From the NCBI GenBank assembly GCA_002751075.1, contig NAOQ01000827.1, forward strand, positions 7,104-19,216: a stretch of 12,113 bases of DNA, in the 5' to 3' direction. Below, piece by piece: positions 1 to 9,985 of the stretch. Both the position numbers and the translations under genes were made by a program. Origin of the DNA: Ichthyophonus hoferi. Taxonomy: Eukaryota > Opisthokonta > Ichthyosporea > Ichthyophonida > Ichthyophonidae. How positions within the stretch are numbered: the first letter of the stretch is position 1; every line of letters starts with the position of its first letter. The notes below the pieces were generated by a model. The model did no database searches and was not told the origin of the DNA. It was given only the letters and a program-made list of their open reading frames with translations.

Positions 1-533
1 TGATGCTTTGATGAAATGAAAGCATGGAATCAATTAGTTAAAAACTAAATTAATCAACATCTTGGTGTACCCAAATGATTACCAATGAACGAGTACAAAG
101 AAATGGAGGAACCAGTACATTATTTATAACGATACCAGTATATTTTAAGTTGAAATATTATGTTTTATTTATTTGTGTATACATCACCTATTATAATAAG
201 TTAATAGGTAAAGCCTTGAGGCCAGATATCAAACAGCATAGCAATTTCCAACGAACACCTGGCTCTTAATCTCTACTTTACCTTATCGTAATTATGTAGA
301 ATAGCCAAACTAACAAAGGCCCTCTCCCTGAAACACATGTTAACGACAAACTAAAAAAAAACAAAATGGGTTGAAAAGCCATAAAGAGAGTTGAACACCA
401 CAAATAATATTTGTGACAATTTGTCACTGAAATAAGCGTGTAATTTAACAATACTTAACATCAGTAGTCTGTAGTATAAAGGTATTAATTAACACTGACT
501 AAATTTAATTCATCTTCTTTTGTTTTCTGTAAG
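1..533. other. intergenic, no gene seen
   Basis: AT-rich sequence with stops in all frames. The only longer open stretch (75-269, plus strand) has a low-complexity hydrophobic and basic translation with no motif I recognise, and it reads as chance. The one structured item is a perfect 15-bp odd palindrome at 413-427 (GTGACAA, central T, TTGTCAC). Confidence 0.6.
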
Positions 534-540
534 AAAAAAA
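534..540 (-). terminator. Pol III T-run terminator of tRNA-Thr
   Basis: Read on the minus strand, seven T residues follow the tRNA discriminator base after a single G. This is the standard RNA polymerase III termination signal. Its presence on the correct side supports the tRNA being an active transcription unit. Confidence 0.85.
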
Positions 541-541
541 C

Positions 542-613
542 AGGCGACACCGTGGATCGAACACGGGACCTTCGCATTACGAGTGCGACGCACTACCACT
601 ATGCTATGCCGCC
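542..613 (-). tRNA. tRNA-Thr (anticodon CGT)
   Basis: A full cloverleaf folds on the minus strand: a 7-bp acceptor stem (GGCGGCA with TGTCGCC, one G-T pair), a 4-bp D stem (GCAT/GTGC), a 5-bp anticodon stem (TCGCA/TGCGA) with loop CTCGTAA, a 5-nt variable loop, and a 5-bp T stem (CCGTG/CACGG) with loop TTCGATC. The anticodon is CGT, reading the threonine codon ACG. The unpaired discriminator base at 542 is T, and CCA is not encoded, as expected for a eukaryotic nuclear tRNA. The internal promoter boxes are intact: A box TAGCATAGTGG and B box GTTCGATCC. There is no intron. A seven-T terminator follows directly. Every stem is fully paired, so it looks functional rather than a pseudogene or a tRNA-derived SINE. 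Confidence 0.95.
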
Positions 614-2475
614 AACAAGCATCAAAATTATATTTATTTTTAATGAATTACTTTAGTGATGACATTATTTCAATTTTATGCACAATAAACTATTTTTTAG
701 GGATAATAAAAATTACCCTAGCAATTAAATAATTGCATTTCTACTATTAGTTTTTAAAATACAAATACTAAAGTTTTATCAAAGCTATATATTTTAAAAT
801 ATAAGAATGATATATACACTCAGCCCTGAATATTTCACATGAATTTAATATTATAGATATCTACAGCAAGGGTAGGGAGGGTGGTGGCTTAGGCGAGCAG
901 GTGGAGGTATACATAATGCCAAATTTTAGGCATAAGACAATAAAAAACACAATACTGTACACACATTGTTGACCTCCAATACTTACATGCATCATGTACC
1001 ATAGCAAGCTAATACCAGCCTGACAATATTTGACCAGCCCTTTGAAGTGATAGTATTTTATGTGAAACATAACGTCTTTAGCATAGAGATGATGCATTTG
1101 CCGAAAACACATTAGCCCTTCATTCAATCATACTCTAAGCTTAAAATATCAAGAAAAAACTCTTTAATTAATAAATATAATATTTTTTAAAACTACCAGC
1201 CTCAACCTGAATTCCAATGGTAAGTAGGTAAAATACTCACTACAATGGAAGTATGATGTAATTAAAACTAGCCATGAGCGTAACAATTATCAATATAGTT
1301 GGAGAAGTGCCATCACAACAACCGATGGAGGAAGTTACTAGCACACCAACTGCTGAACAAAGGATATTATAGCAACGTGTATTAATGGTAGGACCAGAAA
1401 GGTTAATCCAAATCAGCATGTTAAGAAGACAAGTAATAAAATTTAGAAACTACATTTAGAGGTAAAGAAGCAATAGACAGTTATATGACCGCATGTCTGA
1501 GCTGACAAATATGGCTACATGTACAACGTAGGCAAATTAACTATTTATAAAGTATTTAATTTATTATTAATAATGGGTTGCCACCCTGAACATGGATGGG
1601 TGAGATAATTCCTACAGGTTGAAACCAACGAGATCACCCCTCTAAGCTGGACTTGCAATAAATTTTATTATCCAGTTTAAAATTTGTAAATCATTAAGCT
1701 AAGTAAGGTGGCCATGGCATACGATTATAGTAACAGAACGAATTTACAACAAATATACAAAAAAAATAATATTTTGCCACACTGTCTTGTAGAAAATAAG
1801 ATAAATATTCTTATATTGCCTTACTTACTCTAGTACAAAAACAGTAGCTCTTAATATTCTTTCAGTACCAGTGTAGCATGCATAAGTTGAGAAGAAATTT
1901 TATACCAAAATTCTAACATATATACCGTCCCAAGTTTTCGAACTCCAAGACCCAACCATTTTACAATCACAGCATTGTTGCAGAGAGCCAAAGCAATAAA
2001 TATTAGAATAGTATTTTGATATTAATAGCAAGTACAATAAATTAAGACTCATACGATCCAAGCTAGCAATATGTTAATATTTATAGTTCAAAAAGCCCAT
2101 GTTTAATAATCAACTCCAGTATTTGAGATGTTGGCATGGTACAATTACATTAATATTCAGGACCAGCAACCAATAGTTCTTCATCTTTCTTTTAAGCAAA
2201 CTAATCATGACTAGATTCACAAAATACATAATATTTTTAGAATAATTATCTTCATCCAATCATCTAAATTATGTAAGATCTATGGTTTTATCAAAACATC
2301 AACTATAACTATTATTGCCCATCTTCTTGGGCATATGTATAGTACAAGACTAACAGGGACCTCAACAAATACATACTCTCATAAACAATGACTGCCTAAA
2401 AGTTTACCCAACACTACAATAAGGTTTTCTCAGGATCATGGTACAGCACTGCAACCTAGTACAGTGTTTACCAGT
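614..2475. other. intergenic, no gene seen; includes PDX1 3' flank
   Basis: About 1.9 kb of AT-rich sequence with no coding stretch I can support. The open frame at 861-1127 on the minus strand opens with TTG rather than ATG and its translation matches nothing I know. A G-rich tract lies at 870-887. A somewhat less AT-rich patch at 1575-1660 has no recognisable structure. The 3' UTR of PDX1 must extend leftward from 2475. The only poly(A)-signal-like hexamer I found on the minus strand is ATTAAA at 2102-2107, which is rather distant, so the transcript end is not resolved. Confidence 0.55.
870..887 (+). other. G-rich tract, possible G-quadruplex
   Basis: GGG at 870-872, 875-877 and 879-881 is followed by GG at 883-884 and 886-887, all with 1-2 nt loops. 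Three GGG runs plus two GG runs could form a two-tier quadruplex, but the motif does not meet the four-GGG rule. It stands out against its AT-rich surroundings. Confidence 0.35.
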
Positions 2476-5208
2476 TTACCAGCCTCTCTGTGACATCTTC
2501 TCCTCAGCAGGGAGGGTATCACAGTTAATGCCAACCATAGCCTCACCAAGATCTTCACTGATCTCAGCAAGCTTCTTTGCGTCCTTGAAGTGGGTGACAG
2601 CCTGTACGATAGCCTTAGCACGCTTGGCTGGGTCACCACTCTTGAAGATACCCTAGGAGCAAAAGAAAAATAAGTAATGTGTATGTATGAAGTTGGTTCC
2701 AGCATGAAATAGCTACGTGCACATAATACCGAGGGTATATGCTAACTAATATGCAGGAAGGAGAATGAAATATGGAAATAACTCAGAAGACTCATACATT
2801 AAGCCAGTTAAAACAACACTTTCGGATTGCATAAAACACAAAGCATGTAAACATATAGGCATAAAGACCAGGAATATCATAGATCAAGATCACATACCGA
2901 TCCAACAAAGACACCATCGCAACCCAACTGCATCATCAAGGCAGCATCAGCAGGGGTGGCAACACCACCAGCAGCAAAGTTAACAACGGGCAGACGACCG
3001 AGCTTGGCAGTCTCGGCTACCAAGGCATAGGGAGCTCTAATCTCCTTAGCGTAAGCAAAGAGCTCATCCTCATCCATGCTCTGGATCTGGCGGATCTGCA
3101 TGTTCATAGTACGCATGTGACGGACGGCCTCAACAACATTACCAGTGCCAGCCTCGCCCTAGAGATAAAATTAATATGGGTAAGTGATTTAGTTTGATAA
3201 ACCATCCATCATTTAACATGATAGTTCAATGTCTGTCATGATTGTGTAAGCATGTATGTGTAGGGATTCAGATATACACATAATGGGACAGCTAGGGTCA
3301 TATAGCTTGATAATTACTATAGGAACAGTCAGGTGTATTATTGAGCGCCGCAACTTTGATTGCCATACAGAAAGATGAAGATGAAAATGCAAGTGTCTTA
3401 AGTGTGTTGAAGCTATAATACACATACACACATATATATATACATCTATTCCATCACACCCACCCACCTTAGTACGGATCATGCAGGCTCCCTCGTTAAT
3501 ACGCCTAAGAGCCTCTCCGAGGTCCTTAGCACCACACACGAAGGGGACACCGAACTTGGTCTTGTTAATGTGGTGCATCTCATCGGCAGGTGTGAGGACC
3601 TCACTCTCGTCAATGTAATCTACCTCCAAGGCCTCGAGAATCTATTATTATGAAGAGAGGGAGAGGGAGAGGGAGAGACAGGGGTGTGGAAAATGGAAAG
3701 AAATAAAAGGGTCATTTTTGTTAGCATATAGTACGAACATATACAATGTCAATCATTATTATAGATTTCTTGTCTGTAATATATAGCTAGTATGACATCC
3801 ATTACTACATGATATATCTAAAGGGTAAGAAGTTATAGCCTTACATGGTTATATCCAATTACCAGTGGGATATAAAAACTTTTGATGTTAGCATGTGCCA
3901 ATCGATATTATATTGAAAGTAGGGAGGGGAAGCTGGTAAGCGAACAACATAGTGCATATAATGGAGTAAGGAGAGGATAGATAATATAGTAGTTAAAAAA
4001 AAAATAAACCAATAGAAACAAGAAATCTAACCATGAGTGTCACAAAAAAAACAAAAAGAAGGAATGATCTTAAACCAATTAAATAACTATATACCTGTGC
4101 CTCGACGAAGTGACCAATGCGAACCTTGGCCATGACAGGGATAGACACCACGGACTGAATGCCTTTGATCATCTTAGGGTCGGACATGCGAGAAACACCG
4201 CCTGCCATTTGCCAAATATCATTAAACTGGTGTGGCAATAGAGCATCTCTTCCTTCTTTAAGGTATATATGGTACTACATTTCTCTTATACTTTGTGTCA
4301 TTAATTATTCATTTAAATGTATGATTGCTTTGCCTTTTTTAATGACTAAACACGTTGATAATAACAAGGTACTATATATGACATGAGACCTCCAACTTTG
4401 CTGGTAATTCCAGAATACACTTTTTTCTAATCTATATGGGAGCTAAATATAGGACAGCATTATTTCAATATGGTTTGTCATGTGATTTCCCACCACTCCA
4501 GTCCACCTGGAGCTCACTGTAACCATCTCTATATAATAATAATAGGTGTGAAGGAGAATGACTTACCATCCCTGCGGATATCAGCAGGAACGCGCTCAAG
4601 GGCCATAACGGCACAGGCACCAGCATCCTCGGCAATGCGGGCCTGTTCGGCGTTGACCACATCCATGATCACACCTCCCTAGAGATAGGACCCAAATAGT
4701 TAATATTGATTATACTACGTATATAACACCCTTATGTGATACTGGTTTGGATTATTCTCACTATATATATAGTTGGTTAACAATGCTAGGGGGCATGTAC
4801 ACAGGTCATAACTCAACCTCAAGAGGAATGCCAAGTGAAACAAGGTAATAGAAGGAAGCCAAGCGAACCGTTGCTGCGGAGAAAAAAAATGGAAACACAG
4901 AATCGTTTACAACTAGAACATTTAAAAGTCACCATAAAAATCCAAAGAAAAACAATGGCAACTTTAGCTCCAAGGAAAACGGAATCTTTGACTGAGATGC
5001 ATTAGAGCTCAAGAGGATATAAAAGGACGAAGAAGAGAAAGGAAATGATTTCCATGTTCCAACATTACCAAACAATAGATAAACAACTTAAACTGACAAA
5101 GTACAATACATAATATGAACTCTGACTATTTAAACCACTGCATACCTTGAACATCTGGGCGAGGCCCTTCTTGACAAGGTCGGTACGGGTAGCGTGTTCG
5201 GCACTCAT
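2476..5208 (-). CDS. PDX1: pyridoxal 5'-phosphate synthase, synthase subunit (PDX1/SNZ/PdxS family), six exons
   Basis: Exons in transcript order are 5146-5208, 4567-4678, 4095-4201, 3468-3641, 2898-3158 and 2476-2652. All five introns are GT-AG (467, 365, 453, 309 and 245 bp). The joined product is 297 aa, the usual family length, with no frame break. The enzyme condenses a pentose 5-phosphate, a triose phosphate and ammonia into PLP on a (beta/alpha)8 barrel, normally as a cytosolic dodecamer fed with ammonia by the glutaminase PDX2/SNO. Expected residues are present, at an offset of +3 from Bacillus subtilis PdxS: Asp27 (GGVIMDVV), Lys84 (VMAKVRIGH), Asp105 and Glu108 ([12 protein letters not shown]), Arg140, Lys152 (MIRTKGEAGTGN) and the phosphate-binding loops [10 protein letters not shown] (212-221) and VFVGSG (235-240). 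The protein ends in RGW. The ATG at 5208 has A at -3 and gives the family N-terminus. Upstream in frame there is only a TTG at 5259. Third codon positions are rich in C and G compared with the flanks, consistent with strong expression. No PDX2 neighbour is visible. Confidence 0.96.
3421..3446. repeat. short CA/TA dinucleotide repeat in intron 4
   Basis: An imperfect run of CACATA/ACACA units passes into a TA run just downstream of the intron 4 donor at 3467. It is a simple microsatellite-like tract with no sign of function. Confidence 0.6.
3655..3678. repeat. GAGAGG hexamer tandem repeat forming the intron 3 pyrimidine tract
   Basis: Four consecutive 6-bp units run GAGAGG, GAGAGG, GAGAGG, GAGAGA. 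On the transcribed (minus) strand this is an uninterrupted CT tract ending about 13 nt before the AG of the intron 3 acceptor at 3642-3643. A simple repeat therefore seems to serve as the polypyrimidine tract for exon 4. Confidence 0.7.
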
Positions 5209-5725
5209 TGTAATGCTTTCGTATAAAAATACCAAAAACAAAAGGTAGAATTCTGACAATTTTCGCTATGGCGACTGACTATACCACACGTGAATATTGA
5301 TAAGGATCTGCATTGACATGTTAGAATTGCATATGACTTTATCATAGAATAGCCAATAAAAACGATTTTAAATTTGTTGTAGTATGTTTGGGCCAATAAA
5401 TTGTATTGTAATAATAGTAAGATTGTTTTTCATAAGCCGTGGTTGAACCATAAATATTTATACATTCTGGAATTTTCGACCAAAATCTTTTGTAAAGCAA
5501 AGTAGTGTTTAGGCTTAATTTGCATAATAATAGTTTTATGAGCCATGGTTTTTTCCACTGGTGCCATGCTTGACAAAAAATAAAATAAAAAGAAAGTTGC
5601 TTTTTGTTGCTTTTTATTGTCATATGCCATATGTCATTTCCTGTGGGCTGATGAGGTGTCCCTGCTTTTGAGTTATTAGGTAATTATTACTTAATGGGGG
5701 ACCAATTACGAGTAAAGCCCATTAT
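5209..5725 (-). promoter_or_regulatory. 5' flank and likely promoter of PDX1
   Basis: This non-coding stretch lies between the PDX1 start codon and the fossil LTR. Candidate elements, all seen only as short matches, are a TATAAATA on the minus strand at 5455-5462 (about 250 nt before the ATG) and two plus-strand CCAATAAA motifs at 5353-5360 and 5393-5400 (CCAAT boxes work in either orientation). There is also a perfect tandem duplication of a 10-mer (GTTGCTTTTT) at 5596-5615 and two CATATG palindromes at 5621-5626 and 5628-5633. The transcription start is unknown. Short open frames here on the minus strand look like chance. Confidence 0.4.
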
Positions 5726-5738
5726 TGTTAGTAATTGG
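5692..5738. repeat. two interleaved inverted repeats
   Basis: TAATGGG (5692-5698) is the inverse of CCCATTA (5718-5724). CCAATTAC (5702-5709) is the inverse of GTAATTGG (5731-5738). The arms are ordered A-B-A'-B', the arrangement of an H-type pseudoknot if transcribed. The stretch straddles the proposed left end of the fossil LTR. Confidence 0.5.
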
Positions 5739-5901
5739 CCCTCTTTTAAATAATAAGATATTTAAGGATCAGATGGTCTGGATCCGGGAGGAGGGTTGAA
5801 TTAGATGGTTGGTACTAAAATCTGAGAGAGCAGAGATTTAGATAGTGATAGAACTATCTAGACAGCTAGATCGCAGATAATTCAGTAAATTATCTGTTAC
5901 A
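5726..5901 (+). mobile_element. fossil LTR of a Ty1/Copia-type retrotransposon (left end approximate)
   Basis: The right boundary is defined by TGTTACA ending at 5901, immediately followed after one base by a primer-binding sequence. The left boundary is proposed at TGTTAG (5726) because it gives a TG...CA unit of about 176 bp, a usual size for a short Copia LTR. It could lie elsewhere. Near its right end the unit carries a perfect 9-bp hairpin (CAGATAATT/AATTATCTG, 5874-5896). I found no second LTR in the window, so this is either a solo-like remnant or the 5' end of an element whose body is decayed beyond recognition. It looks broken and old. It lies about 520 bp upstream of the PDX1 start codon. 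Confidence 0.55.
5874..5896 (+). repeat. perfect 9-bp inverted repeat near the LTR end
   Basis: CAGATAATT at 5874-5882 is the exact inverse of AATTATCTG at 5888-5896, with a 5-nt loop CAGTA. It sits five bases from the proposed LTR terminus. Confidence 0.7.
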
Positions 5902-5902
5902 A

Positions 5903-5943
5903 GGTTATAGCCCCAGAACGCTTCCACTGCGTCCACAGTTGCT
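5903..5943 (+). mobile_element. Copia-type primer-binding region, antisense to initiator tRNA-Met nt 1-39
   Basis: Read on the minus strand, 5943 to 5903 aligns with the 5' half of eukaryotic initiator tRNA-Met. It starts AGCA, keeps the GTGG-CGCAG-GGAAGCGT core of the D arm and ends CTGGG..ATAACC at nucleotide 39, with a few substitutions and two extra bases. Drosophila copia is known to prime reverse transcription with a cleaved initiator tRNA-Met fragment ending at nucleotide 39, and Ty5-like elements also use a half tRNA. The position one base after a TGTTACA LTR end fits this. Usually only the part next to the LTR (about 14-18 nt) is complementary. Here the similarity covers the whole half molecule. 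No B box follows, so this is not a SINE head or a tRNA pseudogene of normal form. Confidence 0.6.
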
Positions 5944-7771
5944 GTTTATTTTATTTTATTTTTCTCTCAATAATGGGTGATATTTTTATGGAACCTTGGA
6001 TTATCTGTTACATTATACGTATACACTACGCTGATTTTTTATCACCCTCCAAATATATATTTCAATCTCCATGAATTTGAGCCTATGCATCATTACAGTT
6101 CGTTAGATACATAAATTAATATTTCCAAAAATGGACATATCATAAAATATATTCCTGAATGAAACCCAACTGCTTGGCATGACTTCTGAAGACTGATTAT
6201 ATTTATTATAGAATTGTAGTTTAGTTTACTTATTTGGTAGTTTTTAAAGAGCCGCCTGGTTAACCATTTGTGAATATTGTACCAGCTCTAGTGTTACGAA
6301 ATCCTATTATTGGTTGCTGGTTTTACCTACGTGAACATCATGCTTGGTTTACCCAAACCATCGAGGTCAAATTCAAAACAGACGTAGGCCTTTAGGTCTA
6401 TGTCTAATTTAAGTTGGGCGTCCTAAAATCTAAATAATAAAATGTAGACCATACTCAGTTGCAATTAAAAAGATACCTCCGATTGCTGCATCTAACTATA
6501 TTAGGTAGATTATATTAGGTTAAATGACGTCAGACAAATGGCATAAAATTATAACCGTGAAAGATAATTTAACCGAAGTTAAAACCAATGTTAAAGTAAA
6601 TGAAGAAGTATCATGTCTAAGTAATACACCTATTGGACAAGGTATACGTAGCAAGCCTAATATGGTTAAGCAGTACCTACCGGCAGAGGGCAATTGCTTT
6701 ACACAACATTTACTACCGCAAAAGAAAGCTTAATGTCACTTGAATAATAAAAAAGTATTAAATTTAAGAAGAAAACAAGAAGAAAAAAACACCCATATAG
6801 TTAAGGATTTCTTGAAAGTGTTTATTATTCTATTGTCGTTATGCTTATACCTTAATAGGAAAACATACGATCCACACCCCTTCATTGTTTTCTCCCATGT
6901 CCTACCATTACTAGCTTAATTTTAAACTAAAACACACACTTAAGTTTCTCTCTATGTCCTCATAGTCTAGATATAGAATATAGGTTTAATAAATTTAGGA
7001 AAATTGTGTTATTGGGTTTTTTGTCATGCCTACACACTGTAGTAAGCTTACGTTAAATGGTGTTGCATGACCAACCATCAACTCCGAATGAGCACGTGGG
7101 TACAGCCGACAAGCTGGTAGCAAGATAATCGTGAAATGATTGGTCCAATATTAGTTGTTTTTATATCGTTCTGAATCAAATGAAATGATTCATTATCGTA
7201 AATTAACCGAAAGTGAGCAATTGGACTAATGATGCGGACATGGGCTAAAGAGCCGTCCAAATAACTACACATACGTTAGACCAATTGAAGAATTAAGATC
7301 AAGTTATGATCAAGGAATTCTAGTGGGCCTTACTGGTTTATGTGAACCACATTAGGCTATAAGGATCTATAGAACCGTTTCCACTTGAGCCGAAATACGG
7401 AACATAGCTACATTGATATCCACGATAAACAAAAATATTAAGGCAGGAGTCGCTCCCCCATTTGTAGAAGAAAGCTTTAAACAGATGATAATAGAAAAAT
7501 AATACACTCCTTCTCTTACATCGAAATCATTTCATCTTCCTATTAAAAGCCGATCAGAGCTAAGCTCTATCAGTAGCCCAGCAAGAGATACTTCTAAACA
7601 ACACCTAATTGGAATCTTCGAAGTCTGTAAACAAGTCACCAGAACTACAACTACTGCAGATCGTTATAAATAGTTTTGAAAGAATTTACTGTAAAAGTGG
7701 GCAGGGGCTCCAGCGACAAAGCAACTTTTCACGTGGAGGCAAACTGACACGCCAATCAAATAGTCTATTGG

Positions 7772-7806
7772 TCAACTCCTACGCAAGATCTACGTAGGAG
7801 AGTTGA
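7772..7806. repeat. 12-bp hairpin with a 2-nt bulge
   Basis: TCAACTCCTACG (7772-7783) pairs with CGTAGG-AG-AGTTGA (7793-7806). All 12 positions pair, with two unpaired bases on the right arm and a 9-nt loop. No T-run follows on either side and no gene adjoins it. Confidence 0.6.
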
Positions 7807-9985
7807 TAAATAAGCAGTTGTCTAGATGCAAACGCTATTTGACGGAGACGTACCTATCAGGATAAGTTCAATAAAGCATTGTAAATATGCACAGGCCTAT
7901 TGTCGGATGCATTTCAATGAGATCAATATTGAAGAGCACGGGCTTAGGGTATAGCATTCGCATAACAAAAGTATAGGGTATACAATCTCAACCGAATAAG
8001 AGTCTGTTATTTGGTAAGGATGGGGTTGCTATGTTGAGGAATACAATAAACCTTTGAAGAAGTACCTTGATATTTTTCACTTATGTTTTTACTTACGTTA
8101 GTTCTGTTACAGAATATTCCATGTTAAAAATATTCTTACATTTGAGCATATCATAAACCTGTCTGGTACTAAAGAAATAGCGCACGATAATTCCCATCGT
8201 ATTCCTAAGAAATATTATACTTAAAATAGGAAAAAATCCGAGTTACTAATGGGTTTGTTGATAGGAAAAAAGATAAAAGAGATGTAAAAAGAGTTTAGAA
8301 CGTGAAACAAATAGATTGGAAACAGTAACGACAGGACAAGAGAGCCCAATAGATTAATTTTTGATCTGGTCTTCAAGTTGATCACTGCTTTCAGCCTGTT
8401 CTGCTTCGTAGCAGTCTTTGCTATTTCTTTAATGTTTTATAAATTTTCCTTTTACAATATAATTCAACTAATAACTATTTAATGGGTGATAATTTGCCGT
8501 GGTGTTGTAATTGACCTCATTTGTAAGATATCAGTACGTATCTTAACTTACCATCTGTACAGTCAAATTATATGTTGATACCTATTGTATCTTAGTCTGT
8601 TTTGCTTTTTCATCCTCCAGTAATGCCCAGACTTTGCTTTTTACTTCAAATACCCTTTTTTTTAAAGTTTCCAGGTTCTCTCAAGTTCTTTCATTTTGCA
8701 TTCACACAGCTTCCTGTAAGCATACAGACGTGTCTATGTCTATAATCAGAACCATACCAGTTCAACGTTTTCTTGTACCCTACACATATTTATATGTACC
8801 TTTTTATATTTATAAAGAAAGAGCCAGACCCAATGAAAACTCATTTTAGTCTTTATATATATATTAGCTTCTGAATTAAGCAAGGCACTCGTTCTAGGAG
8901 TAAAAAGACGTAGAGACAGAACAGAAGGTGGGTACTAGATGCCTGTTTGTAAATCCTACAGACTTGCTGTGGGATGGTAATCAGAGACTGGGTGTGATAT
9001 AAACAAGTCCTAATCAACATCATTCAAATAATAACATTTTTTCTAATTGCCTCACGTTAATAGGCCCTATAGTCTTTAACCCTTCATTCCAGGCATCATG
9101 TAGGAAGAGATCTTAAAAGATGCAGTTCCAAACTGCGTATTGTAAACAGGCCTAGGTTTATATAGCCCAAATGAAGCAGTATATAAATTCGTTCAAAAGA
9201 TATTTTTTATGCACAGTGAATTGATATAACGGCTGAACTCGGTTTTCACTCTGGGTGGCCGAGGCCTAGTACCTATTTCAAGATGCTTTCAAAAAAGAAG
9301 CGGACTAGTGTGGCATTTTCTATGTTTCACAAATGTTAAATGGTTTAGGAATTTTTAAAAAAAATGCAGTGTTTTCGCGTTTAACTACTAATGTTATGCA
9401 TTCCAATCTTTTGAGTAGTAAGCTATGTGTTTTTATAATGCTATAAACACGAATGTATTCAGCAATATTCGAACTTAATATCGAAATCCATAATTCAACA
9501 ACATGCTGCTTTATTACAGTAAATATAAGATTTTCTTAGATCATTCAGTTGATGATAGTTGATGACCAATTCCTTATCTGAGATTGTATTCTTTTGTCTC
9601 TGTGTCTATAGTTTTAGTGCAATAATTAATGATAATATTTATAATTGGATATAGGGATGTGCATGATCTCTTAGTTTTATTGGAATCTACCTTAAAGGAA
9701 GCTCTGTCTAAGTTGGTAATTCAAGTCTGTTCCGGAGCAAAGGTTCGATTTAGATGAACATATCTGAGTATTGTTGCTTCGTCCTTTTGTGATTCTTCAG
9801 GCATAATTAAATGGGTTAGTTTAGATAATTTGGAGTGAAAATTTTAAACTTTAATCAGATGCTGGTTGATTTAAATATTTATTCATATTTTCTGTATGAC
9901 TCTAATTGCATGTATGTTTAGAACTGACCAGAACGCCAGCGCAGCTAGCTTTCTTTTCTACTTATAATGATTAATAAGCCAGTAG

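Noticed and set aside
861-1127. 88-residue minus-strand open frame
   Set aside because: It opens with TTG, has AT-driven composition and no motif, and overlaps the G-rich tract whose complement gives its proline-rich end.
3213-3629. Single 138-residue open frame across exon 4 and intron 4
   Set aside because: The conserved PDX1 protein ends at IRTK and resumes at GEAGTG in exon 5. The rest is intron read-through after a clear GTGGGT donor.
5209-5259. In-frame N-terminal extension of PDX1 (hydrophobic, signal-like)
   Set aside because: It would have to start at TTG, which is not credible for this gene. The ATG at 5208 has a good context and gives the normal family N-terminus.
5903-5943. Head of a tRNA-derived SINE or a tRNA-Met pseudogene on the minus strand
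   Set aside because: Similarity stops at tRNA nucleotide 39 and no B box follows. Instead an LTR end lies one base away, which fits a Copia-type primer-binding region better.
6524-6733. 69-residue plus-strand open frame beginning in a TGACGTCA palindrome
   Set aside because: The translation is hydrophilic with no known motif, there are no splice or regulatory partners, and the length is expected by chance. The CRE-like palindrome alone is not enough.
7078-7272. 64-residue minus-strand open frame
   Set aside because: No family resemblance and no codon bias unlike the surroundings.
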